A model generated the notes under the pieces. That model was not told where the DNA came from. It saw only the letters and a program-made list of their open reading frames with translations, and did no database searches. The translations under genes were made by a program, and so were the position numbers. 64,000 nt of DNA from Gammaproteobacteria bacterium (GTDB lineage Bacteria; Pseudomonadota; Gammaproteobacteria; Pseudomonadales; Azotimanducaceae): NCBI GenBank assembly GCA_026708185.1, contig JAPOVK010000007.1, forward strand, positions 1 through 64,000, written 5' to 3'. Positions 8,880 through 17,838 of this stretch are shown piece by piece. How positions within the stretch are numbered: the first letter of the stretch is position 1; each line of letters opens with the position of its first letter.

Positions 8880-9881
8880 TCAAGGAGACCCGGCTGAGAG
8901 TGTCCAGGCCAGGTCAAGGGCTGCCTGCAATGAACCCGTAAACGCCGTGCCCTGCCAAGCGATGTCGAACGCCGTGCCATGATCGACGGAGGTGCGTACG
9001 ATCGGCAGCCCGATGGTCACATTCACCGCAGACTCGAAGCCGACCAGTTTCATCGGCGCATGGCCTTGATCGTGGTACATGCAGACAATGGCATCGAAGC
9101 GGTCATTGCGGATCGCTTGGTAGAACACCGTGTCGGCGGGATAGGGACCGGACACGTCGAGCCCCCGCGCACGTTCAGCCGCGATCACGGGAGCGATAAT
9201 CTCCGCGTCCTCCCGTCCAAGCAGGCCGTTCTCGCCGGCATGAGGATTGAGTCCACACACCGCGATGCGGGGCGCCGAGCGTAGCCGGCTCACAGCCTCG
9301 TCGGTGAGCCGAATGACCGTGGCGACTCGCGAAGGGGTCACGCGCCGGATGGCCTCCGCGAGAGAAACGTGGGCACTGACGTGCGCTACCGCAACATCCT
9401 TCGTCGTCAACATCATCGCGACGTCGGGCTCGCCGCACAGCTCCGCGATGAACTCCGTATGGCCAACGAATCCCGGCGTGGAGCGTTGCGTGGCCTCCTT
9501 GTTCATCGGCATCGTCACGACGCCGGCCACGGTACCGGACAACGCGTCGGCGGTTGCCCGGCGCACGTACTCGCGCGCCGCGCTCCCGGCCTTGGCATTC
9601 AAGCGCCCAGGGGTGAAATCGGCCGTTGACAACGCCGCTAGATCGACGACGTTCAGCCGTCCCGCAGCCGCAGTTCCGGGGTCCCGAATTGCGCTGATCG
9701 AGACGTCGACACCGAGGAGGCGAGCACCCGCCTCGAGGATCTCGGCGTCCCCGTAGACCACCACGTCGTCCACGATCTGGCCCGCCGCGTACTGGCGCAG
9801 AACGATCTCCGGTCCGACGCCGCTCGCGTCACCCATGGTGATCGCCATCGGCGCGGCGCCTTTCCCCTTCGCTGCAGGCAT
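8880..9881 (-). CDS. pdxA: 4-hydroxythreonine-4-phosphate dehydrogenase
   Basis: 333 residues, the usual PdxA length. It oxidises 4-phosphohydroxy-L-threonine with NAD in pyridoxal 5'-phosphate synthesis. Family motifs in order: MGDASGVGPEI near the N-terminus, GHTEFIAEL, GLNPHAGENG, KGPYPADTVF-like SGPYPADTVF, YHDQGHAPMKL (metal-binding His) and GLPIVRTSVDHGTAFDIAW near the end. It lies downstream of glnII but is separated from it by a strong terminator, so it is probably transcribed on its own. PdxA2-type paralogues with other substrates exist; the motifs fit either. Confidence 0.9.
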   Translation of the reverse strand: MPAAKGKGAAPMAITMGDASGVGPEIVLRQYAAGQIVDDVVVYGDAEILEAGARLLGVDVSISAIRDPGTAAAGRLNVVDLAALSTADFTPGRLNAKAGSAAREYVRRATADALSGTVAGVVTMPMNKEATQRSTPGFVGHTEFIAELCGEPDVAMMLTTKDVAVAHVSAHVSLAEAIRRVTPSRVATVIRLTDEAVSRLRSAPRIAVCGLNPHAGENGLLGREDAEIIAPVIAAERARGLDVSGPYPADTVFYQAIRNDRFDAIVCMYHDQGHAPMKLVGFESAVNVTIGLPIVRTSVDHGTAFDIAWQGTAFTGSLQAALDLAWTLSAGSP

Positions 9882-9947
9882 CGCCCGATCCGTTCGTCGT
9901 CAACGCCATCGTAGCAGCCGACTGCCCCGTGATCGCGGCAGGAAGAA

Positions 9948-9971
9948 AAGGGGATCCCGCGGGATCCCCTT
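9948..9971 (-). terminator. Rho-independent terminator of glnII
   Basis: A perfect 24-bp palindrome (AAGGGGATCCCGCGGGATCC plus CCTT) begins 24 bases after the glnII stop. Read on the minus strand it is followed by TTTTCTTCC. A GC-rich stem with a T-rich tail is the standard intrinsic terminator. It separates glnII from pdxA. Confidence 0.8.
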
Positions 9972-9994
9972 CAGCATCGACGGAAACCCGTCGG

Positions 9995-11014
9995 CTACTT
10001 GGTCAGCGCCTCCTTCGTCGTCTTCACGATGGCGGCAGCCACCTTGTACGGATCGGCATTCGATGCGGGGCGGCGGTCCTCCAGCCGTCCCTTCCAGCCG
10101 CCGTCGATGGTGGCGATCGGAATGCGGATGGATGCGCCGCGGTCGGCAATCCCGTAGTTGAACTTGTCGATGGACTGCGTCTCGTGCAAACCCGTCAGGC
10201 GCATGTCGTTGTCGGCACCGTAGACGGCGATGTGACGCTGGATCGTCTGGCCGAAGTGCTCGCAGATCTTCGTGAAGGTCTCCTCCTCGCCCGACTCGCG
10301 CATCACGCTATTGGAGAAGTTGGCGTGCATGCCCGAGCCGTTCCAGTCGCCTTGGACCGGTTTCGGATGCCAGTTGATGGCGAACCCGTACTTCTCGCCG
10401 GTCCGCTCGGCGAGGTAGCGCGCAATCCACGTCTCGTCGCCGGCACGGGACGCGCCTTTGGCGAAGACCTGGAATTCCCACTGCCCGGCCGCGACCTCGC
10501 CGTTGATGCCCTCGACGTTGATGCCGGCGTCAAGGCACGCATCCAAGTGCTCGTCGACGCAGTCGCGGCCGAAGGCGTTGCGTGCGCCCACCGAGCAGTA
10601 GTACGCGCCCTGGGGCCCGGGGTAGCCGCCGATGGGGAATCCTGGCGGGAGGTTGGTACGCGTGTCCCAGAGGAAGTACTCCTGCTCGAAGCCGAACCAG
10701 AAGTCGTCGTCGTCGTCCTCGATGGTTGCACGACCGTTGGACTCGTGCGGCGTGCCGTCGGCGTTGAGCACCTCGGTCATCACCAGCCAGGCGTTCTTGC
10801 GGCCAGGGTCGGGATAGACCGCCACGGGTTTCAGGACGCAGTCGGAGGCGCTGCCGTCCGCCTGCGCGGTGGAACTGCCATCGAAGTTCCAGATCGGGCA
10901 CTCCTCGAGCGTGCCGCCGAAGTCGCTCTCCACCCGCGTCTTGCTGCGCAGGCTCTGGGTCGGCGAAAAGCCGTCCAGCCAGATGTATTCCAACTTGCTT
11001 TTCATTGAGTCCAT
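9995..11014 (-). CDS. glnII: glutamine synthetase type II (eukaryotic-type GSII)
   Basis: 339 residues, the short GSII length rather than about 470 for GSI (GlnA). Motifs include [20 protein letters not shown], the metal-binding [14 protein letters not shown]-like [47 protein letters not shown] and the C-terminal DRGASIRIP. It makes glutamine from glutamate, ammonia and ATP. A GAGGAG ribosome site lies just before the ATG. The upstream region has a sigma-54 promoter and two NtrC-like sites, matching the nitrogen-starvation control known for rhizobial glnII. GSII is uncommon in gammaproteobacteria. No adenylylation tyrosine loop is expected for this type. Confidence 0.92.
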   Translation of the reverse strand: MDSMKSKLEYIWLDGFSPTQSLRSKTRVESDFGGTLEECPIWNFDGSSTAQADGSASDCVLKPVAVYPDPGRKNAWLVMTEVLNADGTPHESNGRATIEDDDDDFWFGFEQEYFLWDTRTNLPPGFPIGGYPGPQGAYYCSVGARNAFGRDCVDEHLDACLDAGINVEGINGEVAAGQWEFQVFAKGASRAGDETWIARYLAERTGEKYGFAINWHPKPVQGDWNGSGMHANFSNSVMRESGEEETFTKICEHFGQTIQRHIAVYGADNDMRLTGLHETQSIDKFNYGIADRGASIRIPIATIDGGWKGRLEDRRPASNADPYKVAAAIVKTTKEALTK

Positions 11015-11098
11015 TGCTCCTCATCTAGTACAAAAGGCCACGAAAGACCGACCGGAGCCCGCGCTCGCGCGCGACCGTCCGCCCATGGCGGGGTACTT

Positions 11099-11114
11099 TG
11101 CAACAACCGCGCCA
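11099..11114 (-). promoter_or_regulatory. sigma-54 (RpoN) promoter of glnII
   Basis: Minus-strand TGGCGCGGTTGTTGCA matches the RpoN consensus TGGCACG-N4-TTGCW at all but one position and keeps the invariant -24 GG and -12 GC with correct spacing. Predicted transcription start is near 11088, giving a leader of about 74 bases. Confidence 0.75.
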
Positions 11115-11200
11115 GCATCCTCCGGGCCACCAACGACGCCCCACCTTGGGGCTTCCATGCACGATACACGGTCCGTTTCCTCGGTGTCCAAGCGACCACC

Positions 11201-11240
11201 CGCACACTATTGGTGCATTGTTTCGCACCAATAGTGTGCG
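11201..11240 (-). promoter_or_regulatory. paired NtrC-like enhancer sites (perfect inverted repeat)
   Basis: Two 16-bp arms, CGCACACTATTGGTGC (11201-11216) and its exact complement GCACCAATAGTGTGCG (11225-11240), are separated by 8 bases. Each arm contains the 15-bp NtrC-type pattern GCAC-N7-GTGC variant (GCACACTATTGGTGC; GCACCAATAGTGTGC). Their centres lie at about -121 and -144 from the predicted sigma-54 start, the usual enhancer distance. An RNA hairpin terminating the upstream gene is the alternative, but no T tract follows. Confidence 0.65.
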
Positions 11241-11251
11241 CGCGGCGCGTT

Positions 11252-12913
11252 TTAAGCGGGCCTCAACAGGTCCGGATAGGTCGAGAACCGCGTCTCCTGC
11301 CGGGTACGAATCTCGATCATGGCGACCTGTCCTTCGGCGTTAGCCCGTTTCGCATCCTCGAGCGCGGGAGCGATCCCCGCGACGTCGGTCACATGGACCG
11401 CCTTGGCACCCAAAGCTTGGGCAACGCCCGCGTAGTCGCCGGACTGGTTGCCCACGCCGTACTTGCCCATCGCGACGGGCATCTTCTCGTCGTAGCCGCC
11501 CATCGTGAGGTTGTTGATGACCACCGTCGTGATCGGTATCTCCGCCCGCACGGCGGTTTCGATCTCCATGCCCGTGTGGCCGAACGCCAAGTCGCCCATG
11601 AAGTTCATGCAGAACTTCTCCGGGTTGGCCATCTTCGCGCCGATCACCAGGGGAATCCCGTAGCCCAGGTGCGTCGTCTTGCCCCAGCCGATGTATCCGC
11701 GCGGTTGCGATGCGTGGTAGAACGGCATGATCTGATCGCGCGGGTTGCCGGCGTCGTGGGTGACCACCGTGTCGGCGTGGTCGACGCAGCGATTGATCTC
11801 GCGAATCACGCGGTAGGGGTTGATCGGCGCCTCGTCCGAATTCAACAACGGCGCCCATTCCCCGAGCCACTCCGCCTTCGTCGCCGCGATGCTCTCCACG
11901 GTATGGCCATCCTCCGCGCGACCGTCCTCGCCAAGCACTGCCTGCGCTTCGTCGATCATCGTCTCCAAGGTCAGCTTGGCGTCGCCGACCAGGCCAAGAT
12001 CCGCCGCGTAGTCCTTGTTGATGTCCTCCACGGACACCGTGCTGTGAATCAGGAACTTGCCTTCCGGTATCGGCAGCCCGAAACCGGTACGCGTCAGCCC
12101 CGAGCCAATGGCCAATACCGTGTCGGCCATCCCGAGCCACTTGAACACCGCCTTTGGTGCGGTGCGATTCGCCGAACCCAGCGCCAGGGGATGGTCGTCC
12201 GGGAACGCGCTCTTGCCCTGCATCGTCGTGATGACCGGAATCTGGGTCAGCTCCGCGAACGCTTTCAGTTCCTCGCAGGCATCCGCGTAGAGGATGCCCT
12301 GGCCCGCCCAGATCACGGGTCGCTGCGCATCCAAGAGCGCCTTGACCGCATCCTTCACGTCCCCCCGCGACGGCACCGAACGCATCATCGTCGATGGCTG
12401 GTACCGCTCCGCGGCGCCCTCTGGGACCTGTTGGCCCAGGACGTCGCCATGCATCTCCACGACCACGGGTCCGGGCCGCCCCTGGCGCGCCGCGTGGAAC
12501 GCACGCCGAATCTGCGTTGTCGTGCGATCGATGCGGTCGATGGACAATGCGAGCTTGGTTACGGAAGCGTAGTTCTTGGTCGCCGAGAAGTTCGGCGACA
12601 CGTCGTAGCCACCGAGTCCGGCGCCACCCGGGAGGAAAACCATCGGCACGCCCTCGCCCCAAGCCTGGGCGATGCCGCCAAAGGAGTTCTCGACACCTGG
12701 ACCGGACTGCGAAGCAAAGACGCCCGGGGGCGCGCCGCGCGTCTGTCGGCTGTAGCCGTCGGCGGCGTTGATGCCGCCGCGTTCCTGGCGGAAAACCAGG
12801 GGCCGGATCCCGACCCGGGCCGCCGCTTCGATGAGCGAATTGGCCGGAAAGCAAGGCATCCACTTCACGCCTTCGGCTTTCAGGCAGTGCGCAATCAAGT
12901 CATAGCCGTCCAC
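11252..12913 (-). CDS. thiamine-diphosphate-dependent enzyme of the acetolactate synthase-like superfamily
   Basis: 553 residues with the three-domain layout of this superfamily: N-terminal pyrimidine-binding domain with the activating glutamate in [16 protein letters not shown] (about residue 49), a central Rossmann-like domain, and a C-terminal pyrophosphate-binding domain whose ThDP motif is [14 protein letters not shown]...VVINN. It resembles unassigned ThDP-requiring proteins annotated as acetolactate synthase large-subunit-like; no regulatory subunit gene lies beside it, so a role in branched-chain synthesis is doubtful. It is divergent from hisI with a 159-base gap. Reaction and substrate are unknown. 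Confidence 0.75.
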   Translation of the reverse strand: MDGYDLIAHCLKAEGVKWMPCFPANSLIEAAARVGIRPLVFRQERGGINAADGYSRQTRGAPPGVFASQSGPGVENSFGGIAQAWGEGVPMVFLPGGAGLGGYDVSPNFSATKNYASVTKLALSIDRIDRTTTQIRRAFHAARQGRPGPVVVEMHGDVLGQQVPEGAAERYQPSTMMRSVPSRGDVKDAVKALLDAQRPVIWAGQGILYADACEELKAFAELTQIPVITTMQGKSAFPDDHPLALGSANRTAPKAVFKWLGMADTVLAIGSGLTRTGFGLPIPEGKFLIHSTVSVEDINKDYAADLGLVGDAKLTLETMIDEAQAVLGEDGRAEDGHTVESIAATKAEWLGEWAPLLNSDEAPINPYRVIREINRCVDHADTVVTHDAGNPRDQIMPFYHASQPRGYIGWGKTTHLGYGIPLVIGAKMANPEKFCMNFMGDLAFGHTGMEIETAVRAEIPITTVVINNLTMGGYDEKMPVAMGKYGVGNQSGDYAGVAQALGAKAVHVTDVAGIAPALEDAKRANAEGQVAMIEIRTRQETRFSTYPDLLRPA

Positions 12914-13072
12914 CGGCTTCCCTCCCTAAACGGTTGCTCAAAAGCGAACGTCGGAGTTTGGCGGATCGGCGCCGCTGGCGGCAAGCCGTTTTGCACGCCG
13001 TCTTCACCATTCATCGCCAGTTCAACGGCGCCCTGCTATGATGCGCCGCCTTCGCAGATTGCCCTTGCATCC

Positions 13073-13465
13073 ATGTCCACGGACGGCCCCGATTTCGAGA
13101 ACGCCGAACTGGTCCCGGTCATCGCCCAGGACGACGAGACCGGTGCCGTACTCATGCTCGCCTACATGAACGCCGAAGCCTATGCCGAGACGCTAGCCAC
13201 CCGGCGCGTCTGCTACTACAGCCGCAGCCGGGCCAGGCTTTGGCGGAAGGGCGAGGAGAGCGGCCACGTGCAGCATCTCAAGCACATCTACTACGACTGC
13301 GATGCCGACACGGTACTGGTCAAGGTCGACCAGGTCGGCGGGGCCGCCTGCCACGAGGGCTACGCGAGCTGCTTCTTCCGGGAGATCGACCCCGCTACGG
13401 GCAAGGCCACGGTGATCGCGGAACGCGTTTTCGATCCCGCCGAGGTCTACGGCCGAACCAAGTAG
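13073..13465 (+). CDS. hisI: phosphoribosyl-AMP cyclohydrolase
   Basis: 130 residues, the stand-alone HisI form without the HisE domain. It opens the adenine ring of PR-AMP in histidine biosynthesis. Signatures: [32 protein letters not shown], and the metal-binding [22 protein letters not shown], where aspartates and the cysteine bind Mg/Zn. The ATG at 13073 is preceded by a TATGAT hexamer at 13037-13042 that could be a -10 box, with no convincing -35. hisG follows after 22 bases. A histidine gene pair outside the main his cluster is common. Confidence 0.92.
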   Translation: MSTDGPDFENAELVPVIAQDDETGAVLMLAYMNAEAYAETLATRRVCYYSRSRARLWRKGEESGHVQHLKHIYYDCDADTVLVKVDQVGGAACHEGYASCFFREIDPATGKATVIAERVFDPAEVYGRTK

Positions 13466-13487
13466 AAGCCGAGAAGGAACCAGCCCC

Positions 13488-14363
13488 ATGGACCGTGTGC
13501 TGAACCTGGGCATCCCGTCCGGCAGCCTCCAGAACGCCTGCGCGGAGCTGTTCGAGCGCGCCGGCTACCGCATCTCTTTCCCGAACCGATCCTACTACCC
13601 GGAGATCGACGATCCGGAGATCGACTGTCTGCTGGTCCGGGCCCAGGAGATGGCCCGCTACGTGGAGCAAGGCGTTCTCGACGCCGGCATCACGGGTCAC
13701 GACTGGGTCCAGGAGACCGGCGCGGATGTCGCCGAGGTCGCCGAGTTCGTTTTCTCCAAGGTCAGTCGGCGACCTGGTCGCTGGGTCCTGTGCGTTCCCG
13801 ACGATTCCAGCGTGCATACCGTTGCCGACCTCGAGGGCAAGCGCATCGCCACCGAAGTAGTGAACCTCACGCGCGCGTACCTCAAGCGTCACGGCGTCAC
13901 CGCCACCGTCGAGTTCTCCTGGGGCGCCACCGAGGTCAAGCCGCCGCGACTGGCCGACGCCATCGTGGAGATCACGGAAACGGGCAGTTCGCTAAGGGCC
14001 AACAACCTGCGCATCGTCGACGAGGTGCTGGCCAGTACGCCCCGGCTGATCGCCAACCACGCCGCGCGCAGCGATCCCTGGAAGAAGAGCAAGCTCGATA
14101 ACATCGCCCTCATGCTCGCCTCATGTCTCGCGGCGGAGGGACGGGTCGGGCTGATGATGAACGTGCGCAACGAGGACCTCGAAGCCGTGACCTCGTTGCT
14201 GCCGGCGTTGCGCAACCCGACGATCTCGCACCTGACGGATCCCGACTGGGTGGCCATCAGCACGATCATCGACGAAGCGGCGGTGCGGATGATCGTCCCG
14301 GAACTGAAGAAGGCGGGCGCCACGGGGATCGTCGAGTACCCCATCAACAAGGTCATCGAGTAG
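13488..14363 (+). CDS. hisG: ATP phosphoribosyltransferase, long form
   Basis: 291 residues: the long HisG that carries its own C-terminal ACT-like histidine-sensing domain and does not need HisZ. It condenses ATP and PRPP in the first step of histidine synthesis. Visible features are the N-terminal [13 protein letters not shown], the PRPP-binding region [21 protein letters not shown], and the C-terminal regulatory part from about residue 210. It probably shares a transcript with hisI, 22 bases upstream. Feedback inhibition by histidine is expected from the domain. Confidence 0.92.
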   Translation: MDRVLNLGIPSGSLQNACAELFERAGYRISFPNRSYYPEIDDPEIDCLLVRAQEMARYVEQGVLDAGITGHDWVQETGADVAEVAEFVFSKVSRRPGRWVLCVPDDSSVHTVADLEGKRIATEVVNLTRAYLKRHGVTATVEFSWGATEVKPPRLADAIVEITETGSSLRANNLRIVDEVLASTPRLIANHAARSDPWKKSKLDNIALMLASCLAAEGRVGLMMNVRNEDLEAVTSLLPALRNPTISHLTDPDWVAISTIIDEAAVRMIVPELKKAGATGIVEYPINKVIE

Positions 14364-14373
14364 GCAGCGACAG

Positions 14374-15336
14374 GTGAGTGCGGAACCGATGGCGGTGGCG
14401 ACGCGTCTCGCAGGCGTCTACGGCCACGCCATCGAGCAGCCGCTGATGTATCCGACGGGCGTCGCCATCGCGGGCCGCCTACGCCTCGCGGCGCATCGCC
14501 AGCAAGACCTCGCGAACTCGATCGCGGGCCTTGTCGACGCCATGGCGGCCGATCCCCAAGCCGTGCCCGACGCCGCGCCTAGCCTCGCCATCGCCTGTTT
14601 CGCTGACGAGCTTTTCGCCGAGACCAACGATCCGCGGCACCGCGATTTCCTGCTTGCGCTCGCCCAGCGTTTCCATGCCGACCCCGACATCCGGGTCGAG
14701 GACTTCTTTTTCGCCGGCACACTGCTCGGCCGAGCCTACGCGTTGACCGGCGAGACCAGCTATCGCGACCGACTGGTCGATTTCCTGCGCCGCATCGATA
14801 CGCGGCAAGCCAACGGCCTGTACTGGCACTGCCACGCATCCCCCTACTTCTGGGGTCGCGGCAACGCGTTTGCGGCCCTCGGATTTGCCGAGGCGCTGTC
14901 GTACCTGGATTGGCGCAACGACGCGGCCGACATCGCGGCAACCCACCGCGAGCATCTGGCAGCGCTGGCCTCGTTTCAGCATCCCTCGGGCCTTTGGCAC
15001 CAATTGATCGACGATCCGGCGACGTATCTCGAACACAGCGCGACGACGATGATCGGCTATGCGATCGCCCGCGGCCTACGTGCCGGCTGGCTGGCCCCCG
15101 ACCCGTGGCGCGCCTGCGCCGAACGCGCGTGGGCAGGCGCAGCGGCGCGCATCGGCGCGGATGGAGAACTCGACCAGGTATGCGTGGGGACGGGGCCGCT
15201 CGACTCCCGCCAAGCCTACGTCGAGCGACCTTTCAGTACCGGCGTGGACTCTCGGGGCGGCGCCATGGCGTTGTGGTTCGCCGTCGAGATGACACGCCTT
15301 GTTATCCCTCACCCTCGCCAGGGAGCCAACCCATGA
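14374..15336 (+). CDS. GH88/GH105-like glycoside hydrolase (unsaturated uronyl hydrolase family)
   Basis: 320 residues predicted to form an alpha/alpha barrel. Family-like motifs are HASPYFWGRGNAFAALGFAEAL, the HPSGLWHQLIDDP strand and LEHSATTMIGYAIARGLRAGW, followed by QVCVGTGPLDS, all recognisable from YteR/RhiN-type rhamnogalacturonyl hydrolases. Those enzymes hydrate the unsaturated uronic acid left by polysaccharide lyases. No signal peptide is visible, so it would act in the cytoplasm. The start is GTG at 14374 or ATG at 14389. It follows hisG by ten bases, but the metabolic link is unclear. Substrate is not known and no lyase or transporter is nearby. Confidence 0.65.
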   Translation: MSAEPMAVATRLAGVYGHAIEQPLMYPTGVAIAGRLRLAAHRQQDLANSIAGLVDAMAADPQAVPDAAPSLAIACFADELFAETNDPRHRDFLLALAQRFHADPDIRVEDFFFAGTLLGRAYALTGETSYRDRLVDFLRRIDTRQANGLYWHCHASPYFWGRGNAFAALGFAEALSYLDWRNDAADIAATHREHLAALASFQHPSGLWHQLIDDPATYLEHSATTMIGYAIARGLRAGWLAPDPWRACAERAWAGAAARIGADGELDQVCVGTGPLDSRQAYVERPFSTGVDSRGGAMALWFAVEMTRLVIPHPRQGANP

Positions 15337-15713
15337 CCACGATCTCAGAAGCACTCCGGGAGTACGGCAACACCCCCTACGTCCTGACCGTCGGCGACGA
15401 CGGCCCGCACACGAGCCATAGCACGGTGAGCCTGGATCCGGACGGCAGGTCGCTGACCGGCCCGTTGAGCAAGAGCGCTGCCAAGAACGTCGGCAACCGG
15501 CCGGCGATGTCGCTGTTCTGGCCTCCGCAAGAACCGGGCGGATACGGCATCATCATGAACGGCACGGCGCGGGTGATCGCCACCGACGGACCGGATCCGC
15601 TGGCATCGATCGCGTTGACCAAGGCCGTATTCCACCGCCCCGGGACGCCCGGGCCCGGGCACGAAGGCACGTGCACCTCGGACTGCCGGCCAATCCGGCT
15701 CGCACAGACTTAA
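15333..15713 (+). CDS. pyridoxamine 5'-phosphate oxidase-like split-barrel protein
   Basis: 126 residues with the split beta-barrel pattern of the PNPOx-like/flavin-binding family: an N-terminal YVLTVGDDGPHTSHSTVSLDPDG hairpin followed by GPLSKSAAKNVGNRPAMSLFWPP. The ATG overlaps the upstream stop by four bases (ATGA), so it is co-translated with the hydrolase gene. Small members of this family bind FMN, F420 or heme; the true PdxH is longer, so PLP synthesis is not implied. The C-terminus (GHEGTCTSDCRPIRL) carries two cysteines. Function unknown. Confidence 0.6.
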   Translation: MTTISEALREYGNTPYVLTVGDDGPHTSHSTVSLDPDGRSLTGPLSKSAAKNVGNRPAMSLFWPPQEPGGYGIIMNGTARVIATDGPDPLASIALTKAVFHRPGTPGPGHEGTCTSDCRPIRLAQT

Positions 15714-15729
15714 GGCAAGTCGTAGGCGA

Positions 15730-15972
15730 TCAGCCGCCTTCGATTCGCTGCATGAAGAACACTTCGCTGGTCGGCTGAATCGGCTCCAGCCAGGCGTCCT
15801 GGTAGATCTGGCCGTCGATGGCGACTGCCGTCTTGGTCAGGACGTCCTCGATCCCCGGCCACTTCTCGTCCAAGGCCCGCACCAGGCCACGGAAGTTGCG
15901 ACACTCGATCTCGATCTCGCGGACGCCGTCCGTGTTGGTCATCAGATGATCCGGGAAAACAACCTTCGCCAT
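15730..15972 (-). CDS. MoaD/ThiS-family ubiquitin-like sulfur carrier
   Basis: 80 residues of the beta-grasp fold with an intact C-terminal diglycine (FMQRIEGG), the site at which sulfur carriers are adenylated and thiocarboxylated. The ribosome site AGGAGG lies immediately before the ATG. It is the last gene of a three-gene set with a thiolase and a DUF35 zinc-ribbon protein, not with thiamine or molybdopterin genes, so the usual ThiS or MoaD role is not supported by context. It may donate sulfur to, or be conjugated with, a product of this operon; that is inference. Confidence 0.7.
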   Translation of the reverse strand: MAKVVFPDHLMTNTDGVREIEIECRNFRGLVRALDEKWPGIEDVLTKTAVAIDGQIYQDAWLEPIQPTSEVFFMQRIEGG

Positions 15973-15998
15973 GGTTCCTCCTTTGTCAGCGGCGCAGT

Positions 15999-16520
15999 CT
16001 AGTCGTTGGCGTAGCGCCAAGGTGTTTCCGGTTGCTCGGCATCTTCGTCGAGCGTCCATTGCGGCAGCGCAAGCCCACCGCCCAAGTCCTTGAGAACGAC
16101 CCGTACTCGGCTGCCGATCCCCACCGCGGACACCACGTCCTTGGGCGCCATCGTGCCGTCGGCCAAGGTGAGATTGCCGGTCACGCGCAAGCCGTCATGT
16201 TCGCCCGGCACGCCCGGCTGCTCGTCGAGCTCAACCAGGAGGATCATGTAGGGCAGGAACTGCCGGAACACCGGCTGAATGGCGTGGTGGACTTCGGCGT
16301 AGGAGTAGACCGTCCCCTTGCCGGACACCGGCTGCCACTGGTACTCCGCCGACGCGCACCACGGGCACGCGGTCGTCGTCGGATAGCGCATGAGTGAACA
16401 GGATGCACAGAACTGCAGGTGCAGCGCGCCCTGGCCGCAGTGGCTGTAGAACTCCTGGTTCGGCTTGTCGAGGTCGTCGATGACGACCGGCATGCCAAGG
16501 TATTCGCCTTCGAGTGCCAT
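15999..16520 (-). CDS. DUF35 zinc-ribbon/OB-fold protein, thiolase partner
   Basis: 173 residues. An N-terminal rubredoxin-like zinc ribbon with Cys38, Cys41, Cys52 and Cys55 (FCASC...ACPWC) precedes an OB-fold (GTVYSYAEVHHAI ... PYMILLVELDE). DUF35 proteins associate with thiolases and acyl-CoA-binding partners, as in archaeal HMG-CoA synthesis and steroid side-chain degradation complexes. It starts five bases after the thiolase stop, the standard pairing. Confidence 0.82.
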   Translation of the reverse strand: MALEGEYLGMPVVIDDLDKPNQEFYSHCGQGALHLQFCASCSLMRYPTTTACPWCASAEYQWQPVSGKGTVYSYAEVHHAIQPVFRQFLPYMILLVELDEQPGVPGEHDGLRVTGNLTLADGTMAPKDVVSAVGIGSRVRVVLKDLGGGLALPQWTLDEDAEQPETPWRYAND

Positions 16521-16525
16521 CGATT

Positions 16526-17782
16526 TCAAGCCCCCCTCGCCATCACGAGCGCGCTGCCGGTGGCCGGTGTCGCCCAGCCGAGGTTCGCCGACAGCTCGAC
16601 GTCCTTGACCTGGCGGCAGCCGCCCTCGGCGTAGTCGTAGGTGTGCATGCGCCTGCCGTCCGCACCCACAGGACAACTGTCGTCGATGTCGTGGCGCAGT
16701 TGCCGGACATTCTCGATCACCATGGCGATGCCGTGGGTGTAGCCCTCGCAAAGGTGACCGCCGCTCGTATTGTTGGGGCGTGCGTTGCCGAGCCGCATGA
16801 TGCCCGAACTCACGTAGTCACCGCCCTCCCCCTTCTTGCAGAACCCGTAGTCCTCGAGTTGCAGCATGGTCGTGAACGTGAACGCGTCGTAGGAACCGGT
16901 CACCTGGATGTCCTCTGGGCCGACGCCGGCATTCGGCCAGAGGATGTCCCTCGCGTAGACGCCCGCGACCGTGCTGATCGGACCGGCCTGGTAGTGGTTG
17001 TCCACGCGCGGCTTGGAGCAGCGTCCTACCACGCCGAGAATCTTCGCCGGCGTGTGCCGGCAGTCCCTGGCCCGATCCATGGACGTGACGATGACGCAGC
17101 AGCCGTTGTCCGTCTCGACGCAGCAGTCGAGCAGGTGCAGCGGCTTGCAGATCATGCGGCTGGCGAGCACGTCGTCCACCGTCACCCGGTTCTTGTAGTA
17201 CGCCTTGGGGTTGTTCGAGGCGTGTTCCGAGTGGATGACCTTGACGTGCGCCACCTGCTCGGGCGTCGTGCCGTAGTCGTACATGTGTCGCATGAAGGTA
17301 TGGGCGAAGTTCTGCGCCGCGCTGCCCTGGCCGTAGGCGCGGCCGAACAGCGCATCCCCGGAGAGTGCCGAGCGTCCCGTACTGCGACCCGTGCCGCCGA
17401 TGCGGAACTGGGAATAGCCGTTCATCGACCGGAAGATCGCGACCGTCTTGCAAAGCCCCGCTTCGATCACACCGATGGCGATGCCGATGAGCGCCTCGGT
17501 GGACGAACCGCCGCCTTGGCAGTCCATGTAGAAGTTGAGCCGGATGCCGAGGTCGCCGGCAATCGAGGTGGAAGGAACGGAGTCGTTGCCACTGTAGGAC
17601 AGCATCCCGTCGATGTCCGCGGAGGTAAGCCCCGCGTCTTCGATGGCATTGCGCACCGCGGTCGTGCCGAGGTTCCGCGTCGTCGTGCCCGACCCGCGCA
17701 TATAGCTCGTCTCGCCGATCCCGACGATGGCGTACTTGCCGCGCAGGTACTTGGGCGCGGTGGCGTCGATTTCGGTGCTCAT
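16526..17782 (-). CDS. thiolase-family (lipid-transfer/SCP-x-type) protein
   Basis: 418 residues of the non-canonical thiolase group often annotated as lipid-transfer protein or acetyl-CoA acetyltransferase. It has the two-half thiolase fold, beginning KYAIVGIGETSYMRGSG; a cysteine at residue 88 in FYMDCQGGGSSTEAL where the nucleophile region lies; and C-terminal GGHLCEGYTHGIAMV. Such proteins work with DUF35 partners on acyl-CoA substrates such as steroid side chains or odd carboxylic acids. Whether this one performs thiolysis, retro-aldol cleavage or condensation is not visible. First gene of the thiolase-DUF35-MoaD set. Confidence 0.78.
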   Translation of the reverse strand: MSTEIDATAPKYLRGKYAIVGIGETSYMRGSGTTTRNLGTTAVRNAIEDAGLTSADIDGMLSYSGNDSVPSTSIAGDLGIRLNFYMDCQGGGSSTEALIGIAIGVIEAGLCKTVAIFRSMNGYSQFRIGGTGRSTGRSALSGDALFGRAYGQGSAAQNFAHTFMRHMYDYGTTPEQVAHVKVIHSEHASNNPKAYYKNRVTVDDVLASRMICKPLHLLDCCVETDNGCCVIVTSMDRARDCRHTPAKILGVVGRCSKPRVDNHYQAGPISTVAGVYARDILWPNAGVGPEDIQVTGSYDAFTFTTMLQLEDYGFCKKGEGGDYVSSGIMRLGNARPNNTSGGHLCEGYTHGIAMVIENVRQLRHDIDDSCPVGADGRRMHTYDYAEGGCRQVKDVELSANLGWATPATGSALVMARGA

Positions 17783-17838
17783 GGAACCCGTCAGTGGTCA
17801 ACCCAAGCGGCGCACCTTAAACGACCGCGCCCAAGCGC

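Noticed and set aside
11201-11240. Perfect inverted repeat read as a terminator of the ThDP-enzyme gene
   Set aside because: No T tract follows on the minus strand, and each arm matches an NtrC site at enhancer distance from a sigma-54 promoter.
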